NCBI GenBank assembly: GCA_013398295.1
Contig: VZSF01003329.1
Location: forward strand, 1-64,000
DNA from: Chionis minor
Lineage: Eukaryota > Chordata > Aves > Charadriiformes > Chionididae
Length of the DNA stretch: 64,000 nt
Direction: 5' to 3'
Both the position numbers and the translations under genes were made by a program. The notes under the pieces are model-generated. The model searched no databases. It was not told where the DNA came from and saw only the letters and a program-made list of their open reading frames with translations. The stretch's first letter is position 1, and each line of letters begins with the position of its first letter. Shown piece after piece: positions 1-11,410 of this stretch.

Positions 1-16
1 TCTATGATTCTATGAT
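1..16 (+). mobile_element. CR1 3' terminal repeat (tail only)
   Basis: The window opens with two partial copies of the octamer ATTCTATG, the short tandem repeat that ends avian CR1 retrotransposons. The unit orientation matches the plus-strand CR1 that ends near 22199, so the body of this element should lie immediately to the left, outside the window. Only 16 bases are visible, so the assignment rests on the octamer alone. Confidence 0.6.
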
Positions 17-2562
17 CATTACTGCTTTCAACTCATATTAAATGTTTGCTTTCAAAATACAACTATAACTTCACATCCCTTTTGGAAAGAATACCCAGAT
101 GTAACAGTAAGCTTTTGTGAGGGGTTGTATCAACCAAGATTATGCATTTGCTATATTTCGATTTTGTAGGATGCTGTTCTTCTTTTCTGTATGGTCAATC
201 CATCCCACAAACTTGTAAAAGGAAAACCTAAGACAGATGTTCCTTATCCCTGTTTACTTTCCTTTGATGACTTTGGGAGGAGTGGAAGGGTTAAATAATT
301 TAGCAAAGTTGAAAGAGAACAAGTTTGAGCAACTGGATCATGATGATAATTATTTCTAGTTATAGTTGTGTTCATATTGTTAGTGTTATTATTTTAAATA
401 GACTATGTATGGCTATGTCTTCATTTCAGAATTAGCTGAAGTGAAAGGAGTATGAGCAGCCAAGCTAGTTTAACTGTATTTAAGCAGACACATACAAGCT
501 TTTTAACTCTTCACTGTCTCTATTGCAAGCGAATTATGTCCTAGAAGTTTTCTGTTACAATACGTTTCATTTTCTATTCTTTTTCTAGTGAGTGTGGAAG
601 AACTTACTTGTCTTTATGGATCTGAAGGAAGAAAGTGACCTGACTGTGAGGAGGCTGTGAAGCTGTTCAGCAGATGTTCTCAGTAAAAAGTCGTCCTGTT
701 GCTAATTTGAGTAACAGTCCCAGTCAGGCTTATTAAGTTCCACAAAGTCAGTTGCCCTCCAAAAATGAAAGCCAAAGGTATCATTGGTCTACAGGGAAAC
801 ACCTAAAGTTGTGTTTCTATGAGCTGCTGAGCTAATCTAATAGATCATTGATGCCTAAACGTGTAGAGAATCTTGCTCCGCTGCCTTTCCTTGCTGCAGT
901 CTTGAGTGCTTGTTGGATCCACGCCTCACCAATACAAACGAAAGTTATTCACTTTTATTTGTTTTGCTTTGTTCTGTTAGTTTTCTGCAAAATCAGACAG
1001 TTTAACTGGATCATGGTCTTTTAGCCGAGCCAATGCAAATAGTAGATGTACCCTGCCAATACTGGGAAAAGAAAAGAAAAACAAGAGTAAGAAAAAGAAG
1101 AAGAAAGTGACCCGTTAATGATGAACTGCTGCTTACTACTAAGTAGAGGTAACTGTACTGAATTGCTTTTAAGCTCTTTCTTGTTATTTGTTGGACTGTA
1201 CATGGATGAGATGGAAAAGAGTTCTAGAAGAGAATAAGCATAACTCCAGAAGTCCCAAACCAGTTATGTGCTCTACATGTAGGCATATTATCTCCACTTT
1301 TTATTTCCAGTGGATTTTACAACAGAAAAAGTATTTCTTATCCTGGTTTTACAAGAAACAGAACAATTCTCTCTTTCAATTTCCCCTCTTAAGAGTTCAG
1401 TGCATGCATAATGCATATTTCTTAGTAGAAGGTCTTAGCTTTATCAGACATTAATCTGTGCCAAAACAGGGGACGCTGAAGATCATTACTTGAATGAACA
1501 TGAGAGAGTGAAAGGGTCATGACTTCTGTATATTGACATTCCCACAAGTCTGAAAACATATTACTTGTATTTGTTAAAGCAACCATTAATTTCAACCTTT
1601 CTTTCCCTCCTCAGATCAACCATTTCTGTTCTGTCATGTAAGTGTCAACTCATGTAATTAGGTGTAAAGAGGCATGTGGTGCCAATATGTAATACTGGCA
1701 CAGAATGAAGAATTCCTGAAAAAAGTGACATTTGCAGGGTAATGCCAACTGTCCGCATAAACCTACCATTGCTTGACTTCTGTGCTGACTTGTGAGTAGG
1801 CAAAATGCCATCCAAACAGACGTTCATGACTTCAGAGAGGCAAAATACCATGTATGTATACTAATGTATTTGTAGGGAGCACAGTTCCTACCAAGAATGT
1901 CAACTCATCCATCTGTCATGAAAACCCAGACCCGGAGTTGTGAGAATGAGCCACAAGTGACCCATCAATAATTTGGATTAGTTTCTAACAAGATTCTTCT
2001 ACAACACAGAGAAAAATTTTGGCCTACTAACCCCTTTTAATGTCTAGGATTACAGATAATCATTTTAACAGTCTTTAGTGTCTCCAGTCTCTGTAAAGTT
2101 ACACATGACAGAGCATGGTGACTGTGCACCTGCTGCAACGCCCTGCCAACATGTTTTGTGCTTCAGCTTTTACACAAACTGGTTTCTAAAATGACTAATG
2201 GAATTAGACTGGGAAATATCATGTCTACAGGAAAAAGCAGCAGCAGTCACATATTTTAACTAAGTTAGAAGATACAAAGCAGCCAAGCTTTTCAAGATGG
2301 TTGCTGCAACTCAGATTTCTGATGGAGGATTTTACCTGCTGAGTACAGGACTGCGCAGAGCACTGGTTGGCCCAAACACCATTGCTCTGGAACCAAAGAT
2401 AACATATCCCTCTCTGTGGAGCTCCACCCCAGCTAATTAGCCCTGCTGAGAATTCCTCTAAGTAGCTCAGGCGTAATGCCCTGTTAAGAAAAGATATCCT
2501 ATGTGTGTATGTTCTTGGTTATAATTCTTTAACAAGTCACTGGGACACATGGAACCTTCCAG

Positions 2563-2567
<5 letters not shown>
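17..2567. other. Unique non-coding sequence, no gene recognised
   Basis: I see no transposon, RNA gene or convincing coding exon here. The ORFs (60-88 codons) are short and low-complexity. Two strong splice-acceptor-like sites stand out on the plus strand. One is a pyrimidine tract ending in TTTTTCTAG near 589. The other, ending in CCTCCTCAG at 1614, is followed 23 bases later by GTAAGTG. These may be chance sites and are discussed as findings. Confidence 0.6.
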
Positions 2568-2619
<52 letters not shown>

Positions 2620-2700
2620 CAAAAAANAACAAAAAAGCCCCACAAAACCCCACAAAACACGACAACAGTCAACAAAATAATACACAGCAAAAAATGGTAT
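2568..2700 (+). repeat. 50-base A run followed by A/C-rich low-complexity DNA and an N
   Basis: Fifty uninterrupted A residues occupy 2568-2617, followed by A-runs broken by short C-runs to about 2700. An ambiguous base sits at 2627. I see no retrocopied gene body upstream, so this looks like a slipped homopolymer or microsatellite rather than a processed-transcript tail. Its length in this assembly is probably unreliable. Confidence 0.9.
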
Positions 2701-3539
2701 TGAAAATATGTTGGTGAGATTAACTGAACATGCCCAAACGGAAAAGGCTTCAAAGACTTATGGAAAGATTTGGAAGTTTACATTTTGTGCATGGGCTGAG
2801 AAACTGCTTTGGAGAAGATGCCAGCTAGAGAATGGAGAGAATTTCCTGGGAACTAGACAGAAGTGAATATACTTTGCTGTAATTCAAAAACCTGAGTTTC
2901 AGTGATTGGACTGAAAGCTGGAACCTGTCTGCAAGAGCACAACTCGCAGAAAAAAAGTTTCTGATGCTATTTTTTTCCCCTTCTATTCTGCTTTTCCTTA
3001 TCATATTTACTACATTTAAACTGGCAAACAAAATGCTCTCTAAACTGTTCTTCAGTACGGAATGGCTCATGACACTCTCCTAGATTCTGAAACAAGATGT
3101 CTGAATTAATGCTGCCTATTAAGAGACGTGTCTGACTTGTGCTAAATCCAAACCTTGCTAGGGCCCTGGCAGGACATCTGCTTATTCTCTTAGGCCAAAA
3201 GCATGCTATAGACGTCTCTAATAATTTACTATCACAGACAATGAAGTTCCAGCGCTCAGATCTCTCTGGCAGTGTTTATTTTACTACTACAAGAAAACTG
3301 TAGCTTTTATTCAGAGAGTTACTTATTCTAGGTTTTAGTCCACTAAAAACAAAATTAAAATTAGGTTTAAATATCATTCTGTGCTTGGACTGTAGCAAAT
3401 CTAAACAGATCTACCTCAAAACCCTGGCTGATTTTGAGTCCTGTCACACCAAAGTCATACAATTATATTAATTTTAGCACCTGCAGGTCAACAATCTGGT
3501 TGCGCAGCTGGTGATGTTGACAGAAATTTGGCTTTTACA
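2701..3539. other. Unique non-coding sequence, nothing recognised
   Basis: Ordinary AT-rich sequence with short ORFs only. No repeat family, RNA gene or exon could be identified by eye. Confidence 0.5.
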
Positions 3540-3960
3540 ACCATGGGACCCATTTTGAGGACAGAAGACTGGTAGGAGGAGAAAGGATGATTCTGACAAA
3601 GTGAAGCCAAGATAATCTTTGCAAAGGCTGGTCAAACTGATGAGAAGAGCTTTAAATTAGGAACAGTACAGCTCATGGTAAAGGACAGTGGGGGTCAACA
3701 GTGCTGGAAAGCAAAGGTGCAGGATAAAAGGAACAAGAAGGACCTCAGATATTATAAAAAAGGGCAAAAGGAAATTCACCTCAGGCATATACATCCTGGG
3801 AAACAAGTATTAGGAAGTGGAGGTGTTCATGTGTCCACAAAGCTATGACATCATTGTGATAACTGAGATGTAGGGGGCAGCTAAAGCAACAACTCAGATG
3901 TGGGAGCACTCATTTTTCTCCATTGACTACAGAAGCACCTCAAAAGTTATACGTAACTTC
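3540..3960 (+). mobile_element. Decayed CR1 fragment, start of ORF2 endonuclease
   Basis: This purine-rich block is richer in G than its flanks. Translated in the frame that contains position 3796, it reads LGNKY, a stop at 3811-3813, then EVEVFMCPQSYDIIVITE at 3814-3867. In CR1-type ORF2 proteins the apurinic-like endonuclease domain begins with a LGNK-x-EEL segment followed, after fixed spacing, by YDII-x-ITETWW. The spacing between K and Y here (12 positions, counting the stop) matches what I recall of that family. The ITE carries the acidic residue expected at the active site. Downstream the match fades, with a second stop at 3871. No CR1 3' end follows, so it is an internal or 5' fragment rather than the usual 5'-truncated copy. 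The boundaries are approximate. The identification uses remembered family consensus and has not been searched. Confidence 0.55.
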
Positions 3961-4400
3961 TAGATGGCTGTTTTCAGAGATGAAACCCACTGTTACTTTT
4001 AGATGCTTTTTTATTTTTCTCCAGCACCTGATTTTCAGAATGCTGAATGTCCATCTTCCCTAAAATCTACTTATTTAGGTTGAGGGATATAAAAGTTTGC
4101 TTACTTCCAAAAAAAAAAACCTACTACATTTGTATATTAAATGTGAACAGATGTTGAAAAATAATAAAGTCTTTTCACCACAGAGCACATACAAACACAC
4201 ACATGTAGACACGTGATGAACATAGCTACTGATGCCAACAAAAATGGATGAGAAAGATTTCCTTCAAAACTACATGTAGGCTTAATCTTTATGAGGCAAG
4301 AGGTTAATCTGTCTGTCTATATATCTATTTTGTAACTCAGTTGTCAGTCACATTTACCCTGCTGAAAGTAGAGCTGCAGACAAGATGAAATCCAGAGAAG

Positions 4401-4434
4401 AACCCAACCACACTATAAACCCAACCGCACTATA
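4401..4434. repeat. 17-bp unit duplicated in tandem
   Basis: Two adjacent 17-base units (4401-4417 and 4418-4434) differ at one base, an A to G change in the middle (CCACACT versus CCGCACT). This is probably a small replication-slippage event. Confidence 0.85.
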
Positions 4435-5486
4435 ACCCCAAATCTCTTCAGCTTCTCTCTATGTTTTTTTCAGTGCTGTGAGCAATAAACACATTAAGAG
4501 AGTCCTCTTGTATGCACACAAAATGAAAAATAATAATAATTGTATAAGACTGTATAATTAATTGGTTATTATACAACATTGAGCTAAATATAATATACTG
4601 AACTGCAATTTTAAAATACCATAAAAACCACCAACTCCTCCATAAGAAAAACCTGAAAAAGAGGTTAGGTCTCTACTCTCTAACTTTGATTTAACACACT
4701 TGAAAATCAACAGATAAAAGGAAGCAAATTGCTAGGGTACCACAGTGAAGCTTTCTGAGAGAAAAGCAATTGGGGAATGAAAGTGAGACCTTTAATAGTA
4801 GTTCTTACCTTGGGCATGGGGACTCAAGGAAGAGAGTGAGAGAGGCAATTTCTCAGGTATCTGAGACCCAATTATGCGTCTGCAACTTGAACTGCATGTG
4901 CAAGTGGAGAGGGAAACACTTCTGGCTGTAAAGAACTGGCATATTTTCTCTGTTGCCATCTTTGCTAAACAAGGGAGTCCTGTGGCATTTTGATGTCAAA
5001 CTGCATACACACATTCTGTGTGTTGTACAATGTGAAGGAAGAGGAGAGTTTCAACAAGATTTCATTTTGATACAGAGTTAATATCGTCATAGGATGTCAA
5101 GCTATTCCCAAACACTTTACACTCACAAGTAGTTTCTGTGAAGAATTACTTTTAAGAGCAGACAAAAATAAAGGAGTTCTTTACCTATCTGAAAACATAA
5201 CATTTTAGTATTCCCTTCTGAAAAAGAGACAAAATATGGGAAAAATAAAAATGAAAATATTTTCTAGTCTTTAAAATTAAGTGGTTTTGCATTAAAGAAA
5301 TAGCTTGTTAAAAATAAGATGATGACCTGAGGCTTAGCTAGAGGCAATTTTTAAACAAAACTTTTGGAAAATAATATGACCTCCAAATATGTGTGATAGT
5401 TACATGAGAATGTAAATATATACTCAGAAAGAAAAAAAATAAGGCCATTTACCATTTTTTTCCTGACCTAAATCTCTAGGTGTATC

Positions 5487-5491
5487 TTTTT

Positions 5492-5522
<31 letters not shown>

Positions 5523-5536
5523 GGGGGTGGGGGTTT
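5487..5536. repeat. Poly-T tract adjoining a G-rich run
   Basis: About 36 bases of T interrupted by single C residues, then two G5 runs separated by TG, then T6. This is simple low-complexity DNA. Confidence 0.9.
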
Positions 5537-6572
5537 TTTGTGTGTCAAGGAATTAGAAAAACTACAAAGCAAAAGCAAGCTGATTATTTGCATCCCTTCA
5601 GTCATGTGATTGTTTCCCTTTTAATGGTATTCTTACCTGTAAATCTGTTCTTGGCCAATGACAGAAACAGGATACTGACATCCATCATACACACTGATTT
5701 TGATCCAATGATATACTCCTCTTTTTATGTTCTTACAGTATGAATTTTAAGGTGACAGGCACTCTCTTGAACGTGTCTGGCACACTGGTGCTACATAACT
5801 GACCTGTAATGGCTACTAAGGAGGCAGTAGTGAACATTCAAAGCTACAGGAAAGGTCAAGTACTGTTCAAAATTTCTATGCAGAATTTTAAGCAAAATCA
5901 AATGATTATACATGCTAGCAAAAAAAGATTAAAAAGCCCATACTTTCACACAAATACTTACTCAGCCTTCATGAAAATGCAGTTGTATCTACTGCAACTC
6001 AGAAGAAGACTTATGTATACTCAGATTAATAACTTCAGTAAAAAACCAAACCAATGAAACCCAGAAATTTGCTGGATCATTAATATTAACATTCCATTTC
6101 GTACCTGAGTTATTAGGCTATTGTGACACAAGAAAACTCAAGTGACTGCTGTCTCATTTCTGTAACTTTTTGTAAAACTTTTAATAAAGAAAATTTACAG
6201 TTTCTTCTTTGTACATTAGCTTCATGCAAATACAAGAACAATTTTATAAGAACATTTATTTTTTGTTTCTGTTTAATTTTTTTGTTGTTTTCCTTCCATT
6301 GTAAAATTTCTGCATTACATGATGTGTCTTACTTGATGTGTAGAACAATAATAAAAGCAAAAGTTTTAAAAGTACCACCAGAGGAACCAAGAAAAGACAC
6401 TAAAGAAGTGAGAGAAAGGGGTGTAGAAGAGATATGTCTTCAATTTTGTGTTATTAAGCATAAAGGAATTAATAGAACCAGGGATATATTGAATCCTATT
6501 ACCTGTGGCAATTCTAATGTTTTTTAGCTGGTAGGGATTTCAACAGAAAATTTTGCAGTACATTTTTCTCTC

Positions 6573-6612
6573 TGTGTGTGTGTATATGTATGTGTGGATA
6601 TGTATGCATATA
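6573..6612. repeat. TG/TA-rich microsatellite
   Basis: A short run of TG dinucleotides passes into TATG-type units. It is imperfect and of no evident function. Confidence 0.8.
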
Positions 6613-7870
6613 ACACAGAGAAGGTCTAGGAGAGCAATATTATACAAAGCAAGAAATGTATTGGTTATTCATTATTAATATAATGCTAACAAGAAAGAAT
6701 ATTTAGCTGCTAGAGGTTGGAAGACAGAAAAAAGGGCCATTAGTCTTGTACGTTGCTTGCCACAAGGAAATTTCAGTGGGGTGGCTGCAAGAACAAAACT
6801 ACACCAGTCAGTGACATGCAATCAAAAACATATTTTCTCAGCAGAATGGGTATAGTGAAGGGATAGCAATCTTGTAGTGTAAGATTTGTATTCTGAGACG
6901 CACATGCACACACATACGCACATTTCATACTGACACTGCTCAAGGCCCCAGCTCCTCTGGGTTTGTTCATCACGGCCCCATGATGCCTACTGCTGGCTGG
7001 CAGCCAGTGAAGTCCCTGCTGAGGACTACTGTGCAGGCACAGTGTATCTTCTATTGAAAAGCAAACCCACTGTTCCTGCGTGTTGTGGTCTCAGGCTTGA
7101 TGCACACCATCAGCCATTAGCACAAAAGGTAAATATGATTCAAAAAGATTTTATTGAGTTTTATCAAGTTCTGGTGAGGGCAGACACCATTACACCCAAA
7201 CTGCTCCTGCCCATTCCTAAATATTAAACGTGATCAACCAGCTCATGATCAACAATTTATCCAAGCTGATCTTACCCATTGATGACCTTCATAAATACAG
7301 TTTCTAAGAATAACAGCTTATAGAAAATGTATTAAACATTTTATAATTTAACTTTGAAATTACATTCATTAGTATCACACGGCACAATTTTTGTTTACTA
7401 GTTGACTATTTCTGTAATTAATTTTTGTTCTCTGCACTTTGGATCAGGTATCATATACAGAATAAAATTTGTTTCCAACAAATATTTATGCATTTTAATG
7501 TCAAATTTTGATAATATTTTTACTATACTGTTCAATATGATAGACATGGTATTTTTAAACAACAAAAAAAAATCATATATACTTATCCCCAGTAGTCACT
7601 TATGTCAGTTTAAAAAGAAAATTATCATTTTGGCAGCATCTTTAGAATTGAAAGAGGTAAGCTCTCTCTTGAGGAGTGGTGCGAAATGATAAGACTCCTA
7701 CAGACATGAGATGCAGTTTAACTCAAGTTAAATTGCCGAGCTAAATTAACATGTTTTGAGGGATACTGTGACTATATACACGCATAGGCATGTGCATATG
7801 TGTACACTAATGAAATGTATTTTAATGATACTGCAGGATTTTTACAAATTTTTATTGCAGTCAAGTATGT

Positions 7871-8150
7871 AGAATCATAGAATGGTTTGGGCTGAAAAGG
7901 ACATTTAAAGACCATCCAGTCCACCCTCCTGTCATGGGCCGTGTCATCCTTCGGGTTGCTCAAAGCCCCATCCAATCTGACTTTGAACACTTTGAATGAT
8001 GGGCTCTCCACAACTTCTCTATGCAAACTGTACCAGTGTGTCACCACCCTCATAGTAAAGAATTTCTTTCTTATATCTAATGTAAATCTAGCCTGTGTCA
8101 GTTAAAAACATTACCTCTTGTCTTATCCCTACAGGCCGTGGTAAAAAATG
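7871..8150 (-). mobile_element. 5'-truncated CR1 retrotransposon, 3' end
   Basis: This is a minus-strand CR1 tail. The element's 3' end lies at 7871 with AGAATCATAGAATGG, and the body extends to about 8150. Read on the minus strand, it encodes the last part of ORF2: a segment reading [20 protein letters not shown] followed by the DGALSNP-type terminus. CR1 reverse-transcriptase proteins end with an [11 protein letters not shown] segment and a phrase close to LDGALSNLV. Only the C-terminal tail of ORF2 and the 3' UTR are present, with no reverse-transcriptase core. This is the usual result of incomplete reverse transcription. The copy cannot be active. Minor substitutions make its reading frame end soon after the conserved terminus. 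Confidence 0.92.
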
Positions 8151-8432
8151 TATTGAACGATTAATGAATTTCTAATAAATAGCATGAGGTGTTTAAAACT
8201 GAATTACTAAAATTGCTGTTCTGAATAACTGCAGAATATTTTACTGACTTTTATTTTTATTCCTTTTCCCCCAGTAAGGAGTCTGATCTGAAACAGTTGG
8301 TATTTTATTTTCCCGATACCCAGTAATTGTTGATGTTCTTAATTGCTGTATGGAAAAGCTATTTTATATTTTATGTGTCTTCAATGCCAGTATGAAGTCA
8401 CTTTAGTGGTCTGATTACATAGAGGCAATATA

Positions 8433-8437
8433 CCCCT
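8433..8437. repeat. Possible left target-site duplication (CCCCT)
   Basis: These five bases directly before the LTR read CCCCT. The five bases after its other end (9391-9395) read CCACT. Four of five match, which is consistent with a decayed 5-bp duplication but is not proof. Confidence 0.4.
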
Positions 8438-8582
8438 TGTCATGGTTTAACCCCAGCGGGCACCTGGGACCACACAGCCGCTTGCTTACCACCTTTCCTC
8501 CCCCCCAAGAAGTGTAGGGAGAAAAGGGGGAAAAGGAGCAGAAATGAAAAAAAAACCACCTCATGGGCTGAGATAAAGACAG

Positions 8583-8588
8583 TTTAAT
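8583..8588 (-). terminator. LTR polyadenylation signal (ATTAAA on minus strand)
   Basis: TTTAAT on the plus strand reads ATTAAA on the minus strand. It lies about 150 bases downstream of the TATA-like box, in the sense of the LTR, where the R region would end. It recurs at 9012-9017 in the duplicated copy. Whether it is functional is unknown. Confidence 0.45.
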
Positions 8589-8729
8589 AGAAAAAGATCA
8601 GAAAAGGAAAATAACCATAGTAATAGTAATAATAATAATAAAAATAATAATAATGACACAAGTCAGTCTTACTACACAGTGAATTGGAACCATCAAGAGC
8701 AGTGATCAGTGTTACCGCCTGGTCATCCC

Positions 8730-8740
8730 CATTTATATAC
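8730..8740 (-). promoter_or_regulatory. TATA-like box of the LTR
   Basis: On the minus strand this reads GGTATATAAAT. Its position upstream of the polyadenylation signal is as expected for a U3 promoter. A second identical copy lies in the duplicated segment (9159-9169). Confidence 0.5.
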
Positions 8741-11376
8741 CAAGCATGATGTCTACGGTACTCAATAGTCCGTTGTCCATTCCATTGTTCCGTCTATACT
8801 CCTCAGCTTCTATGGGAAGCTGAAAAGAGTCCTTGAAAAGCACAAATATCATTTAACAGCAACTAAACCAATATGTATTGTTGGTATTNCACCTGGGACC
8901 ACACAGCCGCTTGCTTACCACCTTTCCTCCCCCCCAAGAAGTGTAGGGAGAAAAGGGGGAAAAGGAGCAGAAATGAAAAAAAAACCACCTCATGGGCTGA
9001 GATAAAGACAGTTTAATAGAAAAAGATCAGAAAAGGAAAATAACCATAGTAATAGTAATAATAATAATAAAAATAATAATAATGACACAAGTCAGTCTTA
9101 CTACACAGTGAATTGGAACCATCAAGAGCAGTGATCAGTGTTACCGCCTGGTCATCCCCATTTATATACCAAGCATGATGTCTACGGTACTCAATAGTCC
9201 GTTGTCCATTCCATTGTTCCGTCTATACTCCTCAGCTTCTATGGGAAGCTGAAAAGAGTCCTTGAAAAGCACAAATATCATTTAACAGCAACTAAACCAA
9301 TATGTATTGTTGGTATTTCTTTCATATAAAATCTGAATCACAACAACCACTAGAAAGAAAATTAACTCTGTCTCAGCTGAAACCAAGACACCACTCTACT
9401 GTGTTTTCTTGTAGCTACTATTTATTTTGGGTGGGGTTTTGGGTGCTAAAAAGAATACTGTGTCCCCTTTCTTCTCCTATGCAATACATTTTGGACTATG
9501 CAGAGACAAAGAAGATCAATTTCAGTGCTTCTTGTACTTATCCATTACTTTTACTGTATGTAACTAATAATCCCGTGCTTTTACTGTTTCCCGTGATTTT
9601 ACTGAATCCTCTGAGGCTGAGACCTATGCATATTATTCTAAACTATGATGGGATGTTTTGCCAATACATCAGGTGGGTTTCTTGGTAGTTTAAAACTTAC
9701 TTTCTGCTGCAGATGCAATACAAGTTCTAAGGCTTAAGCTAGAAGGTGTGAAATACACTGCATTTCTAAATGTTATTTTCTGACTAAAAGTAAATGCCTG
9801 ACAAATTAGGACTGTATTTTGGCAGCAAATGAAAGCAAATACATAAAACATCGACTAAAATAACTGAAGATTCCTGAATGCAGTCCATTATGCCCCAAGT
9901 CATTCTCTGGGTGAAAAAATATGCTTCACACTCATACCATTTATTTTTCATGTCTTGTAATAAGCAAGCTCTAAGCACAGTTCACTGTGTGATAGATTTC
10001 CTTCCACAAAGTTTAGCTTCCCTCGGTCCCAACCCGTTGACAGAGTTCCCTTGAGAAATTTATCAGCAAGGGCCAATGACAGAGAGGTCACAACTACAGA
10101 TACATCTCATGCATTTTTACATAGAATAATTACCCTCTGAAACAGAAGACATCTGCAAACATACAGGAAGCTCCAAGAAAATATTAATTTACCTAGAATA
10201 AAGAGTAAATATTGACAGTTATAGAGGAGCTCTATCACTTCAATCAGAATCTAATTCTTAAATCTGTACAGAAAAAGAAAGTTAGAAACTAATATTTTAC
10301 AAAAAGTGATTGTACAAGATTTTGTAGAAGCATAGCAACTTATCTGGTACAGGGAAAAATAAGGCAAGTAATTCCTAGTGTAAATCTGCATTAATTCATA
10401 GTTCATTACACTGTCCAATCAAAATTCCTTTCATTGAATGCAAGAGAGAAGAATAACATAGAGAGACGTCTAATGACACATTATGAGGCTGACTCCTGGA
10501 CAGTGTGACTAATAGAGCAGTATTTTATTTGTGTTATTAGTTAATTATTAATTTTATTAGTTTCTGGGAAATTATTAATTAGATCGAAAGAATATCTGGA
10601 ACAAAGTTATTGTGGTATAGTTCCCCGTTTGGTTACTTCAAGACACTGATTTAGGAATAGTTGTGTCTCTGATACTTGGTTATGAATATCCGGGTTATTA
10701 TTCATATAGTGTTAACAGACCCTTTCTGAAATCCTAGCAAATGATCTTTCACGTAACAAAGTATATGCCTGTTTAATGACAAACCACTGGCCACTTTTTG
10801 CTTACATTCTGCGGTTGCCTCTCAGCTCTGGTATGTGTTTTTTCTGACATCTAAGGAGTAATGTGCATCAGAGCACTCTCTTTACTCCCATCTGTGAAGG
10901 GAAGCTTGCTAGCATGGCAGTTAACTCATGTTTGTCTATTTTGATAAATAATTGAAGATCAGGAATTACCAATGGAAATCAAGGTCATATGACCAGATGT
11001 AGCTGTTAGCTAAGTAAACACCTACCCCTGAGCTTCTTATTTTTCCCTGTCAGAATGACTAACTCAGATGCAGGTGTAGGTACTTGGACTTCTAAACTTA
11101 AATTAGAGTAAGATTCAGTCCGTGGTACCCAAAGAGTTTTGTTATGAATAAACAGAATAAACAGCACTACGAGGGTGGAAACAGTGTAAACAACTTAATC
11201 TTGGCGTCAGGAGTACGACAGAAGTCTCTGAAGTCAGGAATTTAGTGTCTTGCTTTAGTGTCCTGATCACTTAATTTACCATACTGCTGGTGCTTTGCTA
11301 TAAAGAAAAGATTGTTTTAATACAAATGTGTGCATACATACATATGTGCACGTGCATCATAATAATGACAGATGTG

Positions 11377-11410
11377 TACACACACACACACATATATACA
11401 ATATATACAT
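11377..11410. repeat. (CA)n passing into (TA)n microsatellite
   Basis: About nine CA units followed by TA-rich units. Similar CATA-type steps precede it from about 11333. Confidence 0.9.

Larger units (their letters stand above)
3961..7870. other. Unique AT-rich sequence with simple repeats, no gene recognised
   Basis: No coding exon or transposon recognised. It contains a 17-bp tandem duplication (4401-4434), a pyrimidine tract followed by a G-rich run (5487-5536) and a TG/TA-rich tract (about 6573-6612). The longest ORF (6123-6527, 134 codons) is rich in F, L, K and N and resembles no family I know. Confidence 0.55.
8461..9317. repeat. Perfect 428-bp direct duplication around a single N
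   Basis: Bases 8461-8888 and 8890-9317 are identical, base for base as far as I can compare them, including the A9 run and the AAT microsatellite. The only base between them is the N at 8889. Identical microsatellite lengths in an otherwise old repeat argue against an ancient duplication. The layout suggests contig ends that overlapped but were joined rather than merged. Confidence 0.95.
8438..9390 (-). mobile_element. Solo LTR of an avian endogenous retrovirus, with a duplicated interior
   Basis: The block starts TGTCATGGTTTAACCCC and ends CAGCTGAAACCAAGACA, giving TG...CA ends and an arrangement I recognise from widespread avian LTRs. The retroviral sense is minus. On that strand there is a TATA-like GGTATATAAAT (plus 8730-8740), then an ATTAAA polyadenylation signal (plus 8583-8588) about 150 bases further on, followed by a CTGTCTTTATCTC segment, as expected for U3-R-U5. 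No gag, pol or env sequence adjoins it, so it is a solo LTR left by recombination. Its apparent length of 953 bp includes a perfect 428-bp duplication around an N. Without that it would be about 524 bp. The likely 5-bp target duplication would suit the ERVL class. The family name cannot be fixed without a repeat library. Confidence 0.8.

Noticed and set aside
2568..2617. Poly-A as the tail of a processed pseudogene
   Set aside because: No gene-like body upstream and no flanking duplication. Birds have few processed pseudogenes because CR1 does not readily mobilise polyadenylated mRNA.
6123..6527. 134-codon plus-strand ORF
   Set aside because: F/L/K/N-rich translation of AT-rich DNA with no domain, and no promoter or splice context.
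8461..9317. Biological tandem duplication or pair of LTRs of one provirus
   Set aside because: The two blocks are identical including microsatellites, neither starts nor ends at an LTR boundary, and an N lies exactly between them. An assembly artefact is more likely.
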